Shown here one piece after another: positions 26,293 through 34,511 of a stretch of DNA of 64,000 nt. Under the pieces are notes generated by a model. It saw only the letters and a list, made by a program, of their open reading frames with translations, did no database searches and was not told where the DNA came from. Position 1 is the first letter of the stretch. Every line of letters starts with the position of its first letter. Source of the stretch: Flavobacterium oncorhynchi (GTDB taxonomy: Bacteria; Bacteroidota; Bacteroidia; Flavobacteriales; Flavobacteriaceae); NCBI RefSeq assembly GCF_002217355.1, contig NZ_MUHA01000013.1, positions 28,565-92,564 of the forward strand. Direction: 5' to 3'. Made by a program: the position numbers and the translations under genes.

Positions 26293-26560
26293 GACAATTT
26301 TTTTAATAATTTTTACTGAATTTTTTCTAATTCAATACACTACAAAGATTGTTAATTGCTGCCAAAAATAAAAGCCAAACTTATTCACAATCGGGCGTAG
26401 TTTTTAACAACGATGAAAAATTGAAATGTTTTTCATACAACAATCAATTCTCTGTAAATGAATGATTTAAATACTGAATACACATCTTGAAGCCCTGTAA
26501 AATATAGAATTTTTGAAATAAAAAGCAAGGAATTCTAAAATGTTTTTAAAGTTTTTTTTT
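26293..26560. other. nrdB upstream region, nothing firm
   Basis: Very AT-rich spacer between the DUF3109 gene and nrdB. On the minus strand AATCTTTG near 26345 is a one-mismatch fit to the -7 motif, but without a well-placed TTG. No reading frame or other element is convincing; the far end carries the hairpin element at 26561-26625. Confidence 0.3.
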
Positions 26561-26625
26561 GAGGCTCGGCTTTCCTTTTTCTGAGTGAAAACGAATCACT
26601 TTTCAACAACGATAAGCCTTGCCGA
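26561..26625. other. structured hairpin element upstream of nrdB
   Basis: A two-tier fold: outer stem GGC/GCC and GGCTT/AAGCC (26563-26572 with 26614-26623) interrupted by a 2x2 internal loop, and an inner stem AGTGA/TCACT (26584-26588 with 26596-26600). On the minus strand it lies just past the DUF3109 stop and is followed by a long T-poor A tract; on the plus strand a T run follows after gccgaa. It could be a terminator, a dispersed repeat or an RNA element. Confidence 0.4.
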
Positions 26626-26629
26626 ATTT

Positions 26630-27199
26630 TTACGAATTTTTAAGTTCTTCTGCTACTTTTTCAAGCTCCAAATACCAATCTTCTCCAAAGCGGCGAATCA
26701 ATGCTTCTTTGACAAATTTATACACGGGAACTTCTAATTCTTTACCCAAAGAACACGCATCATCACAAATATCCCACTTATCATAATTGACAGCAGCAAA
26801 CTCTGTGAAGTCTTTTACACGAATTGGGTATAAATGGCAAGAAACTGGTTTTTTCCAATCTACGATTCCTTGATTATAAGCTTGCTCAATTCCGCAAAGT
26901 GCCGTTTTCCCGTCAAAAATAACATAAGCACAATCCTTATTATCAATCAAAGTCGTCTCCAGATCTCCGTCAGTTCCTTTTACCCAAGTACCTTGCGCTT
27001 CGATTGCGTCGATTCCCTCTTTTCTTAAAAAAGGTTTTACTTTAGGATAAATTTCTTCTAAAATCTTAGTTTCAGCTTCACTTAAAGGTGCACCTGCATC
27101 GCCGTCGACGCAGCAAGCCCCTTTGCATGCTGATAAATTACAAACAAATTCTTTTTCGAGTATATCCTCTGATACGATGGTTTTTCCTAGTTGAAACAT
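26630..27199 (-). CDS. DUF3109 Cys-rich protein
   Basis: A 189-residue cytosolic protein matching the DUF3109 family. It has a Cys-rich N-terminal motif [11 protein letters not shown] at about 20-30, further Cys in [24 protein letters not shown] and WDICDDAC, arranged like the zinc/iron-chelating CxxCxxCC-type proteins. A metal- or iron-sulfur-binding role is likely; the function is unknown. It is a single gene. The start gives the conserved [13 protein letters not shown]-terminus. Confidence 0.88.
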   Translation of the reverse strand: MFQLGKTIVSEDILEKEFVCNLSACKGACCVDGDAGAPLSEAETKILEEIYPKVKPFLRKEGIDAIEAQGTWVKGTDGDLETTLIDNKDCAYVIFDGKTALCGIEQAYNQGIVDWKKPVSCHLYPIRVKDFTEFAAVNYDKWDICDDACSLGKELEVPVYKFVKEALIRRFGEDWYLELEKVAEELKNS

Positions 27200-27289
27200 T
27201 TTGCAAAGGTAACTAAAGATTCAGGAAATAAAAATCACTCCCACACTTATGTTCTTAAACCAAACTAATTTAGAATGTTACTATTTTAT

Positions 27290-28090
27290 CTACATAAATT
27301 TGTAGTCAGCCTTATTAAATACGTAAGCGCTTTTTTCTAAACTTACACATTTCATTGTAGTCACTTTTCCTTTATTCTTCAAATCCTTCATCGTCATATC
27401 CATCAATAAAGTTTTATCTTCTGGTTTAAAATAATTTGTAAAAGCCTCGGGCATTTTCCAGCCTTTTTGATTTTTAAACATGTCACCAAAACTCACTTTA
27501 GCTTCGCTTGTGTAATAGCAAATAATATCATGCTCATCATTTGTCATTTGAATTCCTTTGCAATTGTATCCTAAAAAAGTTTTGTTAGGCAATGTCTTTA
27601 TGGTAAATTTAGTCTTCTCACTTTCTTTTTTTGCCATTTCTGAATAATCCGGCATTTTTGAAGCCGAAGCCATTTTTTCTTTACCGTTACCAAAACCTGT
27701 CACCGTTATATTATTCTTAGAATCCATAATCATCAACATACTTTGCCCTTTCCCTTGATCGATATTCATTGCAAAATAAGCTGCATTAGGTTCTAAAAAA
27801 TAATCAGCATTCATTGCCTTTCCTTCGCCGGTTTTAATTTCCATAACATATTTCCAGCTAAAATTATAGGAATTTGGCACAACTGACGGATCTACTTTAT
27901 TTTTTCCATAATTCAAGATCGCATCATTCATATTTACATTTTGATCAACAGCTTTACCACTGTCGCTTTGGCCTTTTTTACCAGCCTTATCTTCTGCAGC
28001 TTTTTTAATTTGCTGCCAAATTTGAGCTTGCGAACTATTGAATGAAAACAACAGAACCAAGAGTACTACAACCAACCGCATTCTTTCCAT
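27290..28090 (-). CDS. DUF4412 exported protein
   Basis: A 266-residue exported protein when started at the ATG at 28090 (MERMRLVVVLLVLLFSF, signal ending SQAQ); the upstream TTG at 28117 is less likely. The mature part has a Gln/Lys-rich stretch, then a DUF4412-like domain with KFTIKTLPNKTFLGYNCKG and CYYTSEAKVSFGDM, a fold related to outer-membrane lipoprotein-sorting beta-barrels. Function unknown; probably periplasmic. It is divergent from the MarC gene, with about 290 bp between. Confidence 0.75.
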   Translation of the reverse strand: MERMRLVVVLLVLLFSFNSSQAQIWQQIKKAAEDKAGKKGQSDSGKAVDQNVNMNDAILNYGKNKVDPSVVPNSYNFSWKYVMEIKTGEGKAMNADYFLEPNAAYFAMNIDQGKGQSMLMIMDSKNNITVTGFGNGKEKMASASKMPDYSEMAKKESEKTKFTIKTLPNKTFLGYNCKGIQMTNDEHDIICYYTSEAKVSFGDMFKNQKGWKMPEAFTNYFKPEDKTLLMDMTMKDLKNKGKVTTMKCVSLEKSAYVFNKADYKFM

Positions 28091-28265
28091 GATCAATAAA
28101 CTTAAAATTACAAACAAATTTACTAATTGATTTTCAGTAAGTTATAATTTTTAACGTTTGATTTTATTCGCTTTTTTAAAAACAAGCTGAAAAAAATTAA
28201 GTTCAAAAATAAACTGTCTCTTTTTCTACAAATCAACAATCAAAATATCACAATGTTATAAATAT

Positions 28266-28287
28266 CACATTTTACATATTGAATGTG
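28266..28287. promoter_or_regulatory. possible operator upstream of the MarC gene
   Basis: Inverted repeat CACATT (28266-28271) with AATGTG (28282-28287), 10-bp spacer, about 53 bp before the -7 motif of the MarC-family gene. It resembles a dimeric-regulator site, but no regulator can be named. Confidence 0.3.
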
Positions 28288-28339
28288 TGTTTTTATAACA
28301 AAAATACAGTGTAACAAAAAATCAACTAACTTTATTACC

Positions 28340-28347
28340 TACTTTTG
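28340..28347 (+). promoter_or_regulatory. -7 element of the MarC gene
   Basis: TACTTTTG fits the Bacteroidota -7 consensus TAnnTTTG exactly and lies 36 bp before the ATG. No good -33 TTG is visible. Confidence 0.5.
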
Positions 28348-28381
28348 CAGCAAATTATTAATCGCTTAAAATCAGAACCAT

Positions 28382-28960
28382 ATGCTAGAAATCGACTTTA
28401 AAGAAATTATTACTGTTGGAATGGTCCTTTTTGCCGTAATCGATATTGTAGGCTCTATTCCTATTATAGTAAATTTAAGAGCTAAAGTAGGCCACATCGA
28501 ATCTGAAAAAGCTTCTATAGTAGCCGGTGCCATCATGATCGTTTTTCTATTTGTCGGCGAAGGTTTTTTAGGTCTGATTGGTATTGATGTACATTCATTT
28601 GCCGTTGCAGGTTCGTTTGTACTATTTTTTCTTGCTTTAGAAATGATCTTAGGAATTAGAATTTACCGTGACGAAGAACCAGGATCAGCTTCAATTGTCC
28701 CGCTTGCCTTTCCATTGATAGCCGGAGCAGGTACAATGACTACTTTACTCTCGCTTCGATCTCAATTTCATACGGTTAATATTATCATTGCAATCATACT
28801 AAACATCGTCTTAGTTTATATTGTTTTGAAATCGTCTAAAAAAATCGAAAATTTATTAGGAGAAAACGGACTTGGCGTGGTTCGCAAGACATTTGGAGTC
28901 ATACTTTTAGCAATTGCTGTTAAATTATTTGCTGCTAATGTTAAAGGTTTGTTTGTCTAA
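28382..28960 (+). CDS. MarC-family integral membrane protein
   Basis: A 192-residue inner-membrane protein with about six transmembrane segments and the family features: FAVIDIVGSIPII in the first helix, FFLALEMILGI, and PLAFPLIAGAGTMTTLLSL in the middle (the conserved P-x-PLIAGPG-like loop, here AGAG). The MarC/YchE/YhgN family has no established transport function, and the old link with multiple antibiotic resistance was not upheld. First gene of a possible plus-strand group with the next two small genes. Confidence 0.92.
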   Translation: MLEIDFKEIITVGMVLFAVIDIVGSIPIIVNLRAKVGHIESEKASIVAGAIMIVFLFVGEGFLGLIGIDVHSFAVAGSFVLFFLALEMILGIRIYRDEEPGSASIVPLAFPLIAGAGTMTTLLSLRSQFHTVNIIIAIILNIVLVYIVLKSSKKIENLLGENGLGVVRKTFGVILLAIAVKLFAANVKGLFV

Positions 28961-29064
28961 GATTTATTTTTATACTTTTACCTCATAAAATTTCTAAAAC
29001 AGAACTTTAAGACTTTTTTTAACTTAAAGTTCCTTTTTACTATTTTAGACAAATAAATAAGCAT

Positions 29065-29265
29065 ATGAAAATCTTTACTTCAATCTTAGTGCTTCTAGCA
29101 TTAGCTCTAATTGTTTTTAATATTACGTTATTAGACTTTAAAAATCCTTTTCAAGGTGATAGTATGGTAGCTTTTATTGGAATCGCAGCTTCTTTCTGCG
29201 CGGTATTGATTCTTTTGATTTTTAGAATTTCAAAAAGAATTGAAGAAAAAACAAACGGTCGATAA
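29065..29265 (+). CDS. small two-helix membrane protein
   Basis: A 66-residue protein with two predicted transmembrane segments (IFTSILVLLALALIVFNITL and a second at about 33-53, FIGIAASFCAVLILLIF) and a basic C-terminal tail. No family recognised with certainty. It stops 3 bp before the next gene, so the two are almost surely co-transcribed, which suggests a membrane partner for the oxidoreductase-like protein. Confidence 0.8.
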   Translation: MKIFTSILVLLALALIVFNITLLDFKNPFQGDSMVAFIGIAASFCAVLILLIFRISKRIEEKTNGR

Positions 29266-29268
29266 TAT

Positions 29269-29874
29269 ATGTTTGACGTTTTAATTGTCGGTGGAGGAGT
29301 CTCAGGGATTTCTTGTGCCCTTGTTTTAGGTTCTGCCAAAAACAAAGCTTTTGTTACCGATAAAAAAATTGGAATCTTTACACATCAAAAGAATTCTTCT
29401 TTACAAGAAGCTATTTTTTACAATGCTTATGGTATTTCGCCTGGAAAATTAGGCTCTGAATTACTAACAGAAAGCACACAAGATTTAGCAGCTTCTTATC
29501 CGCATATTACTCAAATCGCAAATGAAAAAGTAATTAAAGTAGAAGGAACTTATCCTGAATTTACTGTAATTACCAATAAAAATTCCTACCAAACAAAAAA
29601 CATTGTTATTGGAATTGGTTCCGCAAATACTTTTGATATTGAAGGTTTGATGCAGTATATTGAACCTCATAAAAAAGCGCTTCCCGAAAAACAACGTATT
29701 CAGCTTAAAAACGACGATCATAAAGTAGCCGAAGGCATTTATGTAATTGGAACTTTGGCAGGCTGGAGAAGCCAATTGGCCATTGCAGCAGGAAGCGGCG
29801 CGGCAGTTGCTACAGATATTCTTACTTTATGGAATAACGGCGTACAAACTCACGCACATGATAGTATTCGATAA
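29269..29874 (+). CDS. short FAD-dependent oxidoreductase (TrxR-like, no NADPH domain)
   Basis: A 201-residue flavoprotein-like protein. The N-terminus has the FAD dinucleotide fold (VGGGVSGISCALVLG) and the C-terminus the second FAD contact (GIYVIGTLAGWRSQLAIAAGSG), as in thioredoxin reductases. The intervening NADPH-binding domain and the CxxC redox pair, present in the roughly 310-residue family members, are missing. It resembles a stand-alone FAD-binding module, so electrons would come from an unknown partner. It starts 3 bp after the two-helix membrane protein. The reading frame is intact, so this is not an obvious pseudogene. Confidence 0.85.
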   Translation: MFDVLIVGGGVSGISCALVLGSAKNKAFVTDKKIGIFTHQKNSSLQEAIFYNAYGISPGKLGSELLTESTQDLAASYPHITQIANEKVIKVEGTYPEFTVITNKNSYQTKNIVIGIGSANTFDIEGLMQYIEPHKKALPEKQRIQLKNDDHKVAEGIYVIGTLAGWRSQLAIAAGSGAAVATDILTLWNNGVQTHAHDSIR

Positions 29875-29892
29875 AATTTTAAACCGTTTCTG

Positions 29893-30204
29893 TTATTTTA
29901 CCGAAACGATTTCTTTTACTTTGATATGTTTCTCAGTATCCGTTTTCCAGATCTCACCTTTTACAGAAACCTCATCGCCTTCTTTTAATTTCTTGTAGTT
30001 TTCTGGACCGCCAACATTTACAATGCTGATTGTAGCAAAATAAACTTCGTTTTTAGCAGTATTAATTTTAGCTGTATAACCATCCTTTCCAAATTCAATG
30101 GATTGAACTTTTCCCGAAATTGTATTTTTATCCTTCATACTTGCACAAGAAATTGCAAAAGCTATTAGAGGTAAAAGGAAACTTATCTTTTTTAGATTTT
30201 TCAT
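29893..30204 (-). CDS. small OB-fold-like lipoprotein
   Basis: A 103-residue predicted lipoprotein with lipobox AISC at about 17-20. The mature part is a short all-beta sequence (ISGKVQSIEFGKDGYTAKI ... VSVKGEIWKT ... IKVKEIVSVK) that looks like an OB-fold nucleic-acid/ligand-binding domain. Function unknown. It converges with the oxidoreductase gene (18 bp apart). Confidence 0.78.
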   Translation of the reverse strand: MKNLKKISFLLPLIAFAISCASMKDKNTISGKVQSIEFGKDGYTAKINTAKNEVYFATISIVNVGGPENYKKLKEGDEVSVKGEIWKTDTEKHIKVKEIVSVK

Positions 30205-30274
30205 ATTTTGTGATTTATCCGCAATCTTGAGAGCTAATAATTAAGAAAAGTAAGCAAAGTTTTGTTTTGAAAAT

Positions 30275-30640
30275 TTACGCTAACTGTGTGCAGCTTCCAG
30301 CGATCACTTTTAGATCTTCGCCAAACTGTTTCCAAACACGAATGTATCTCAAAACACCATCAATCGGGTTATTATCAAATTTTCCTTTTAATGAAACTGT
30401 AACAACAACGACAGCCGAATCGCCAATTAAATTAATAATTTGATCAGAAGCTTCAATCATATCAATTTTCATTTTACCCGAACGATAGGAATCAAGATCA
30501 AATTGCTTTGTGATTGTATTGCCATCTGGCAAATTGAACAACAAATCGTCATGAAGCATTTTTTCTAATGCTAAAACATCGGCATTTTTAATCGCAGTCA
30601 ACAGTTCGATTTCGGCATTTACAACAGTTACTACTTCCAT
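30275..30640 (-). CDS. NTF2-like (DUF4440/SnoaL-type) protein
   Basis: A 121-residue cytosolic protein with the alpha+beta cone of the NTF2-like superfamily: an N-terminal helix with EIELLTAIKNADVLALEKML, then LHDDLLFNLPDGNTITK and a C-terminal WKQFGEDLKVIAGSC sheet. Such proteins are small enzymes or ligand carriers, and no specific reaction can be named. It begins 17 bp after the S41 protease gene and is probably the last gene of that operon. Confidence 0.8.
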   Translation of the reverse strand: MEVVTVVNAEIELLTAIKNADVLALEKMLHDDLLFNLPDGNTITKQFDLDSYRSGKMKIDMIEASDQIINLIGDSAVVVVTVSLKGKFDNNPIDGVLRYIRVWKQFGEDLKVIAGSCTQLA

Positions 30641-30657
30641 ATTAAAAAGGTTTATGG

Positions 30658-32235
30658 TTACTTTTTCGGATTTAAAATTGTTTTTACCATGGCGTCATCT
30701 TTCAAAATAACATCATAATAATACATTTCTCCATACAATTGTCTGGCAAATTCTGCAGTAATATATCTATTTACCAATGCTTTGGTTTTATCCAACTTTA
30801 GATCTAAACCGGTTAATGAAATGTATTTTTTAAACTTCTTAAAGTAGTCGTCAGAATTTTTCATCTGCGCCAGAAACTCATTAAAATGAGCATCTTTAAA
30901 AGCGCTTCGGTTTTTATCCAATTCTTCAAAAACAAAATGCCCTACTATTCCAGTTTGAAGCAAATAAGCAACATTTTCATTTCCGTGTTCCGCTTCCATC
31001 GGCACAAAAACATCCGGGACAATTCCGCCGCCGCCGTACACGATTTTACCTTTTGGCGTTTTAAACTTTAAAGAATCTGCTACTTTTATGCTGTCTTTTG
31101 CATACAATTCGCCTGTTGTAACACGTGACTCTGATTCTTTAAAATACGCTTCATTTCCTTTTTTATACGGTTTTTGAATTGACCTTCCAGTTGGCGTATA
31201 ATATCTTGCCACGGTAAGACGAACTGCCGACCCATCGTTGAAATCCATTTCACGCTGTACCAAACCTTTTCCAAAAGAACGACGCCCAACGATAGTCCCA
31301 CGATCATTATCCTGAATTGCTCCCGCCAGAATTTCGCTTGCCGAAGCACTGTTTTCATTGATTAACACATATACTTTCCCAGCTTCAAAACTTCCTGCTT
31401 TTGTAGCATACGTTTTTTCTGTTGTTCCGTTTTTATTTTTGGTAAAAACAATCAACTGTTTGTCTTTTAAGAATTCATCTGCAATTGCAATCGCTTCTTC
31501 CATATAACCGCCTCCATTATCACGAAGATCAATTACGAGCGACTGAATTCCTTTTTCTTTTAATCGTGTCAAACCTGTTTTAAACTCGTTAAAAGTAGTT
31601 TCGGCAAAACGATTTATTTTGATGTAACCTACGTTATTCCCAATCAACAAAGAAGCATCGACACTTTTAATTGGAATAATGTCTCTTTTGATTTTAAACT
31701 TTAGTTTCTTTTGTTCAGATTTTCTAAAAACAGTCAATTCAATTTCTGAACCTTTAGCTCCTTTTAGTTTAGAAAACAAACTGTCTGATGGCAGTTTTCG
31801 TCCGTATAATTTAGTTTTTCCTGCGAATAAAATTCGGTCGCCAGATTTTAATCCTGCTTTTGCAGAAGGCCCGTTTTCAACAGGTTTTATAATGGCAACA
31901 GAATCTTTATACATATAAAAATTGATGCCGATTCCAACAAAATCACCTTTCATACTTTCGGCTACTTCAGCCTGTTCGCTTGGCGGAATATAAACGGAAT
32001 GTGGATCTAATTTTGAGAGTATATTATCAACGGTAAGATTAACAATTGAATCGGTGTTGATGCTGTCAACATATTCATTATTGATAAAATCGATAAGTTT
32101 ATTGAGTTTAGTTTTGGAGTAATTTTTAGCCAAAAACTGATCATCTGCAGAAGTGTGCATTAAACTTCCGAGTACTGTTCCTAGAGCAAAAGTGGCTCCA
32201 ATAACAATGGGCAGATATTTGGGATTAAATTTCAT
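30658..32235 (-). CDS. S41 C-terminal processing peptidase
   Basis: A 525-residue envelope protease with an N-terminal membrane anchor (YLPIVIGATFALGTVLGSLM), an N-terminal helical domain, a PDZ domain at about 95-180 that binds hydrophobic C-termini, and the S41 catalytic core. The Ser nucleophile lies in NSASASE and the general-base Lys in RSFGKGLVQ about 25 residues later, so the Ser-Lys dyad is intact. It would trim or degrade periplasmic proteins. Its ATG overlaps the stop codon of the dCMP deaminase gene (TAATG), so the two are translationally coupled. Confidence 0.95.
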   Translation of the reverse strand: MKFNPKYLPIVIGATFALGTVLGSLMHTSADDQFLAKNYSKTKLNKLIDFINNEYVDSINTDSIVNLTVDNILSKLDPHSVYIPPSEQAEVAESMKGDFVGIGINFYMYKDSVAIIKPVENGPSAKAGLKSGDRILFAGKTKLYGRKLPSDSLFSKLKGAKGSEIELTVFRKSEQKKLKFKIKRDIIPIKSVDASLLIGNNVGYIKINRFAETTFNEFKTGLTRLKEKGIQSLVIDLRDNGGGYMEEAIAIADEFLKDKQLIVFTKNKNGTTEKTYATKAGSFEAGKVYVLINENSASASEILAGAIQDNDRGTIVGRRSFGKGLVQREMDFNDGSAVRLTVARYYTPTGRSIQKPYKKGNEAYFKESESRVTTGELYAKDSIKVADSLKFKTPKGKIVYGGGGIVPDVFVPMEAEHGNENVAYLLQTGIVGHFVFEELDKNRSAFKDAHFNEFLAQMKNSDDYFKKFKKYISLTGLDLKLDKTKALVNRYITAEFARQLYGEMYYYDVILKDDAMVKTILNPKK

Positions 32236-32666
32236 TATTCTTCTAAAACAGGAATATGTTCTACTTCGACACCCGCTTTTATTAAAAATTGAATTCCAGA
32301 GTCATCACGATATCCGTTATGATAAACTACTCTTTTTATGCCTGATTGATGTATTAATTTACTGCATTCTTTACATGGCGAAAGCGTGATATACAAAGTT
32401 GCACCTTCACAAGACTGTGTTGATCGCGCTACTTTTAAGATCGCATTTGCTTCGGCATGTAAAACATCCCAGCGTGTTAAACCATCTTCGTCTTCACAGC
32501 AATTTTCAAATCCTGAAGGCGTTCCATTATAGCCGTCAGAAATAATCATTCTGTCTTTTACGATGATAGCACCCACTTGTTTACGCTTGCAATAAGAGAG
32601 TAAACTCCATTCTTTAGCGATTCTCAAATAGGCTTTATCGTATTTATTAAGCTTTTTTACTTCCAT
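32235..32666 (-). CDS. dCMP deaminase (ComE/Dcd-type zinc deaminase)
   Basis: Zinc-dependent deamination of dCMP to dUMP, feeding thymidylate synthesis. The 143 residues show the zinc site His70-x-Glu72 (HAEANAI) and Cys98-x-x-Cys101 (SPCKECSK), and the VGAIIVKDRMIISDGYNGTP segment typical of the family, including the allosteric subclass. It lies 5 bp after the HupE-like gene and overlaps the protease gene by one base, in a three- or four-gene operon that is common in Flavobacteriia. Confidence 0.93.
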   Translation of the reverse strand: MEVKKLNKYDKAYLRIAKEWSLLSYCKRKQVGAIIVKDRMIISDGYNGTPSGFENCCEDEDGLTRWDVLHAEANAILKVARSTQSCEGATLYITLSPCKECSKLIHQSGIKRVVYHNGYRDDSGIQFLIKAGVEVEHIPVLEE

Positions 32667-32671
32667 TTATT

Positions 32672-33265
32672 TTATCTGTTCCAAATTGGGCTTTCGATAA
32701 TCATCGGAATTACTACTCCAATAATAAAAGCCGACATCACAAGTGCCCAGTCGCGTTTTGAAAAACGAAATACCGTCTGTACAATATATGAGATTACCAA
32801 AACCACAAAAACCACTACTAACTGCGCTGCTTCGATACCTAAAGCAAATTCTCCTAAAGGTAACAATTTTGAACTTGGCGAACCTCCTAAAATAGTTTTA
32901 AAATAATTCGAAAATCCTAGTCCGTGTATAATTCCAAAAAACAGCGTTACAAAAAATATTAAATTTATGCCGTCATTTTTAGTTGCTTTTCCTGCTGTAA
33001 AAAGATGATATAAAGCTGTAATTAAAATTGTTATTGGAATTAAAAACTCTACAAGATTTACTTTTACTGCAATTATTCCAAAAACAGAGAGTACTAACGC
33101 TACGGTATGACCAATTGTAAACAAAGAAACTAAAAGCAAAATACGTTTCCAGTCTTTAAAAGTATATGGAACTGTTAATGCGATTAAAAAAAGAACATGA
33201 TCGTAAGCGTTGATATCTAAAACATGCTTTAAACCTATTTGAAAGTAAATCCAAAATTCTGACAT
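32672..33265 (-). CDS. HupE/UreJ_2-like membrane protein
   Basis: A 197-residue integral membrane protein with about six transmembrane segments and the HupE/UreJ_2 family phrases GLKHVLDINAYDHVLFLIALTVPY near the N-terminus and FGIIHGLGFSNYF mid-protein, where His residues could bind metal (nickel in the namesakes). No hydrogenase or urease genes are visible nearby, so a nickel role is not supported by context. First gene of the operon with the dCMP deaminase and protease. Confidence 0.88.
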   Translation of the reverse strand: MSEFWIYFQIGLKHVLDINAYDHVLFLIALTVPYTFKDWKRILLLVSLFTIGHTVALVLSVFGIIAVKVNLVEFLIPITILITALYHLFTAGKATKNDGINLIFFVTLFFGIIHGLGFSNYFKTILGGSPSSKLLPLGEFALGIEAAQLVVVFVVLVISYIVQTVFRFSKRDWALVMSAFIIGVVIPMIIESPIWNR

Positions 33266-33385
33266 AAGAACTAATAATATTTTAATGATTAGGGGTTGTA
33301 AACATACGATTTATTTTGAAGATTCAGTAAATACAGTTCTTAAAACAATGAATAAAAATAAGTTAAATTTATGAGGAATTTAAAA

Positions 33386-33414
33386 TTGTTAAATTAAAAT
33401 AAGATTTATCTTTG
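33386..33414 (+). promoter_or_regulatory. promoter of the TerB-like gene
   Basis: TTG at 33386-33388, 18-bp spacer, TATCTTTG at 33407-33414: an exact -7 match with good spacing, 22 bp before the ATG. Confidence 0.75.
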
Positions 33415-33436
33415 CGAAATAAAACACTTTTTAATT

Positions 33437-33868
33437 ATGCCATTTTCAGAATTATTTGATAACGAATTCAAACAAAGAAACAGAGGTCATTTCTCTGCAA
33501 TTGTGCGTGTAGCATTTGCTGACGGTAAAGTAAGTCCTGAGGAGAAAGACTTTTTGGACAAATTAGCTTCAAGATTAGAAATCTCGGAAGAAGAATACAG
33601 TGAAATCTTAGTTGATCCTTGGAAACATCCAATAAACCCGCCGTATTTATATGCACAACGTTTAGAGCGTTTGTTTGATTTGGCGAGAATGGTTCATGTT
33701 GATCATCATTTAGGAGACCAACAAGAAGTTATGTTGACTCGTATGGGATTAGCTTTAGGATTTACTCCAGGAAACGTAAATTACATTATTTCAAAAGCAT
33801 TGTCTTTAGTAGACAAAAAAGTAGATTTAGATACTTTTGTTTTTGAAATGGAAAATATGAATAAATAA
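33437..33868 (+). CDS. TerB-family protein
   Basis: A 143-residue all-helical cytosolic protein of the tellurite-resistance TerB family; VAFADGKVSPEEKDFLDKLA at about 28-47 is the metal-binding-type first motif, and the later acidic helix HVDHHLGDQQEVML corresponds to the second. No other ter genes are nearby, so a general stress or membrane-associated metal-sensing role is more likely than tellurite resistance. It is a single gene with its own promoter and terminator. Confidence 0.87.
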   Translation: MPFSELFDNEFKQRNRGHFSAIVRVAFADGKVSPEEKDFLDKLASRLEISEEEYSEILVDPWKHPINPPYLYAQRLERLFDLARMVHVDHHLGDQQEVMLTRMGLALGFTPGNVNYIISKALSLVDKKVDLDTFVFEMENMNK

Positions 33869-33945
33869 TATTTAGTATTTAGTGTTCTGATTTTAGCCTT
33901 CAGTTTATATGCTGACCTAAAAATTGAAACCTAAATAAAACTCAA

Positions 33946-33986
33946 AAATAAACCCGACAAGATTTAAAATCTAGTCGGGTTTATTT
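33946..33986. terminator. bidirectional terminator
   Basis: Perfect 13-bp stem AAATAAACCCGAC (33946-33958) with GTCGGGTTTATTT (33974-33986); T-rich on both strands. It serves the TerB gene and the convergent lipoprotein gene. Confidence 0.9.
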
Positions 33987-34069
33987 TGTTTGTACTATAT
34001 TCAGATTTGTGAATTATAAAATATCAATTATTGTTTAAACAATTCTATTTCATAAAACAGAATGGCGCA

Positions 34070-34447
34070 TTAATCCTTAATTAATTTCAACCCCAATTTT
34101 TCTTGTCGTTCTTGACTTTCATTTGCAGTAATCTCATATGTATAATTCCCTTTTTCAAGAGTTGTTTCTCCAACATAATCAATAGGCTGCAATGTATATG
34201 TTTTACCATCAATTTGTAACTCAACAAATGCATAGCTATACGCGTACTCAAATACTTTGTAACTTGTTTTCTGTCCTGAACTTACATCCTCGAAATTCAC
34301 ATTTCCGGTTGAAGTATTTACTGTAATATTTTTAAAATTAAATTTACTCGCATTCGACAATCTAATTTTTACTCCAGAGGAATCATTATCATTAGAACAG
34401 CCAAATAAAGCTACGGTCAAGATTAACAAAATGGATAGTTTTTTCAT
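34070..34447 (-). CDS. hypothetical lipoprotein
   Basis: A 125-residue predicted lipoprotein from the ATG at 34447 (MKKLSILLILTVALFGCSND), with lipobox LFGC; an ATG 33 bp upstream would place extra residues before the signal and is less likely. The mature part is a small beta-rich domain (VKIRLSNASKFNFKNITVNT ... GNYTYEIT) of the kind found in many short Bacteroidota surface lipoproteins. Function not known. It follows fbp by 31 bp or more and may share its transcript. Confidence 0.75.
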   Translation of the reverse strand: MKKLSILLILTVALFGCSNDNDSSGVKIRLSNASKFNFKNITVNTSTGNVNFEDVSSGQKTSYKVFEYAYSYAFVELQIDGKTYTLQPIDYVGETTLEKGNYTYEITANESQERQEKLGLKLIKD

Positions 34448-34511
34448 AAGTCTTTTATTTAAAAGATGTTGAAAATGCAAAAAGGTTGCGTCGCCCCAAA
34501 AAAACAGTTTA

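Noticed and set aside
32672..33265. HupE-like protein as evidence for a hydrogenase or urease locus
   Set aside because: No hydrogenase or urease subunit genes occur in the window; the neighbours are a dCMP deaminase and a protease.
33437..33868. TerB as part of a tellurite-resistance or phage-defence cluster
   Set aside because: No TerC/TerD/TerA/TerZ genes are near; the gene stands alone among housekeeping genes.
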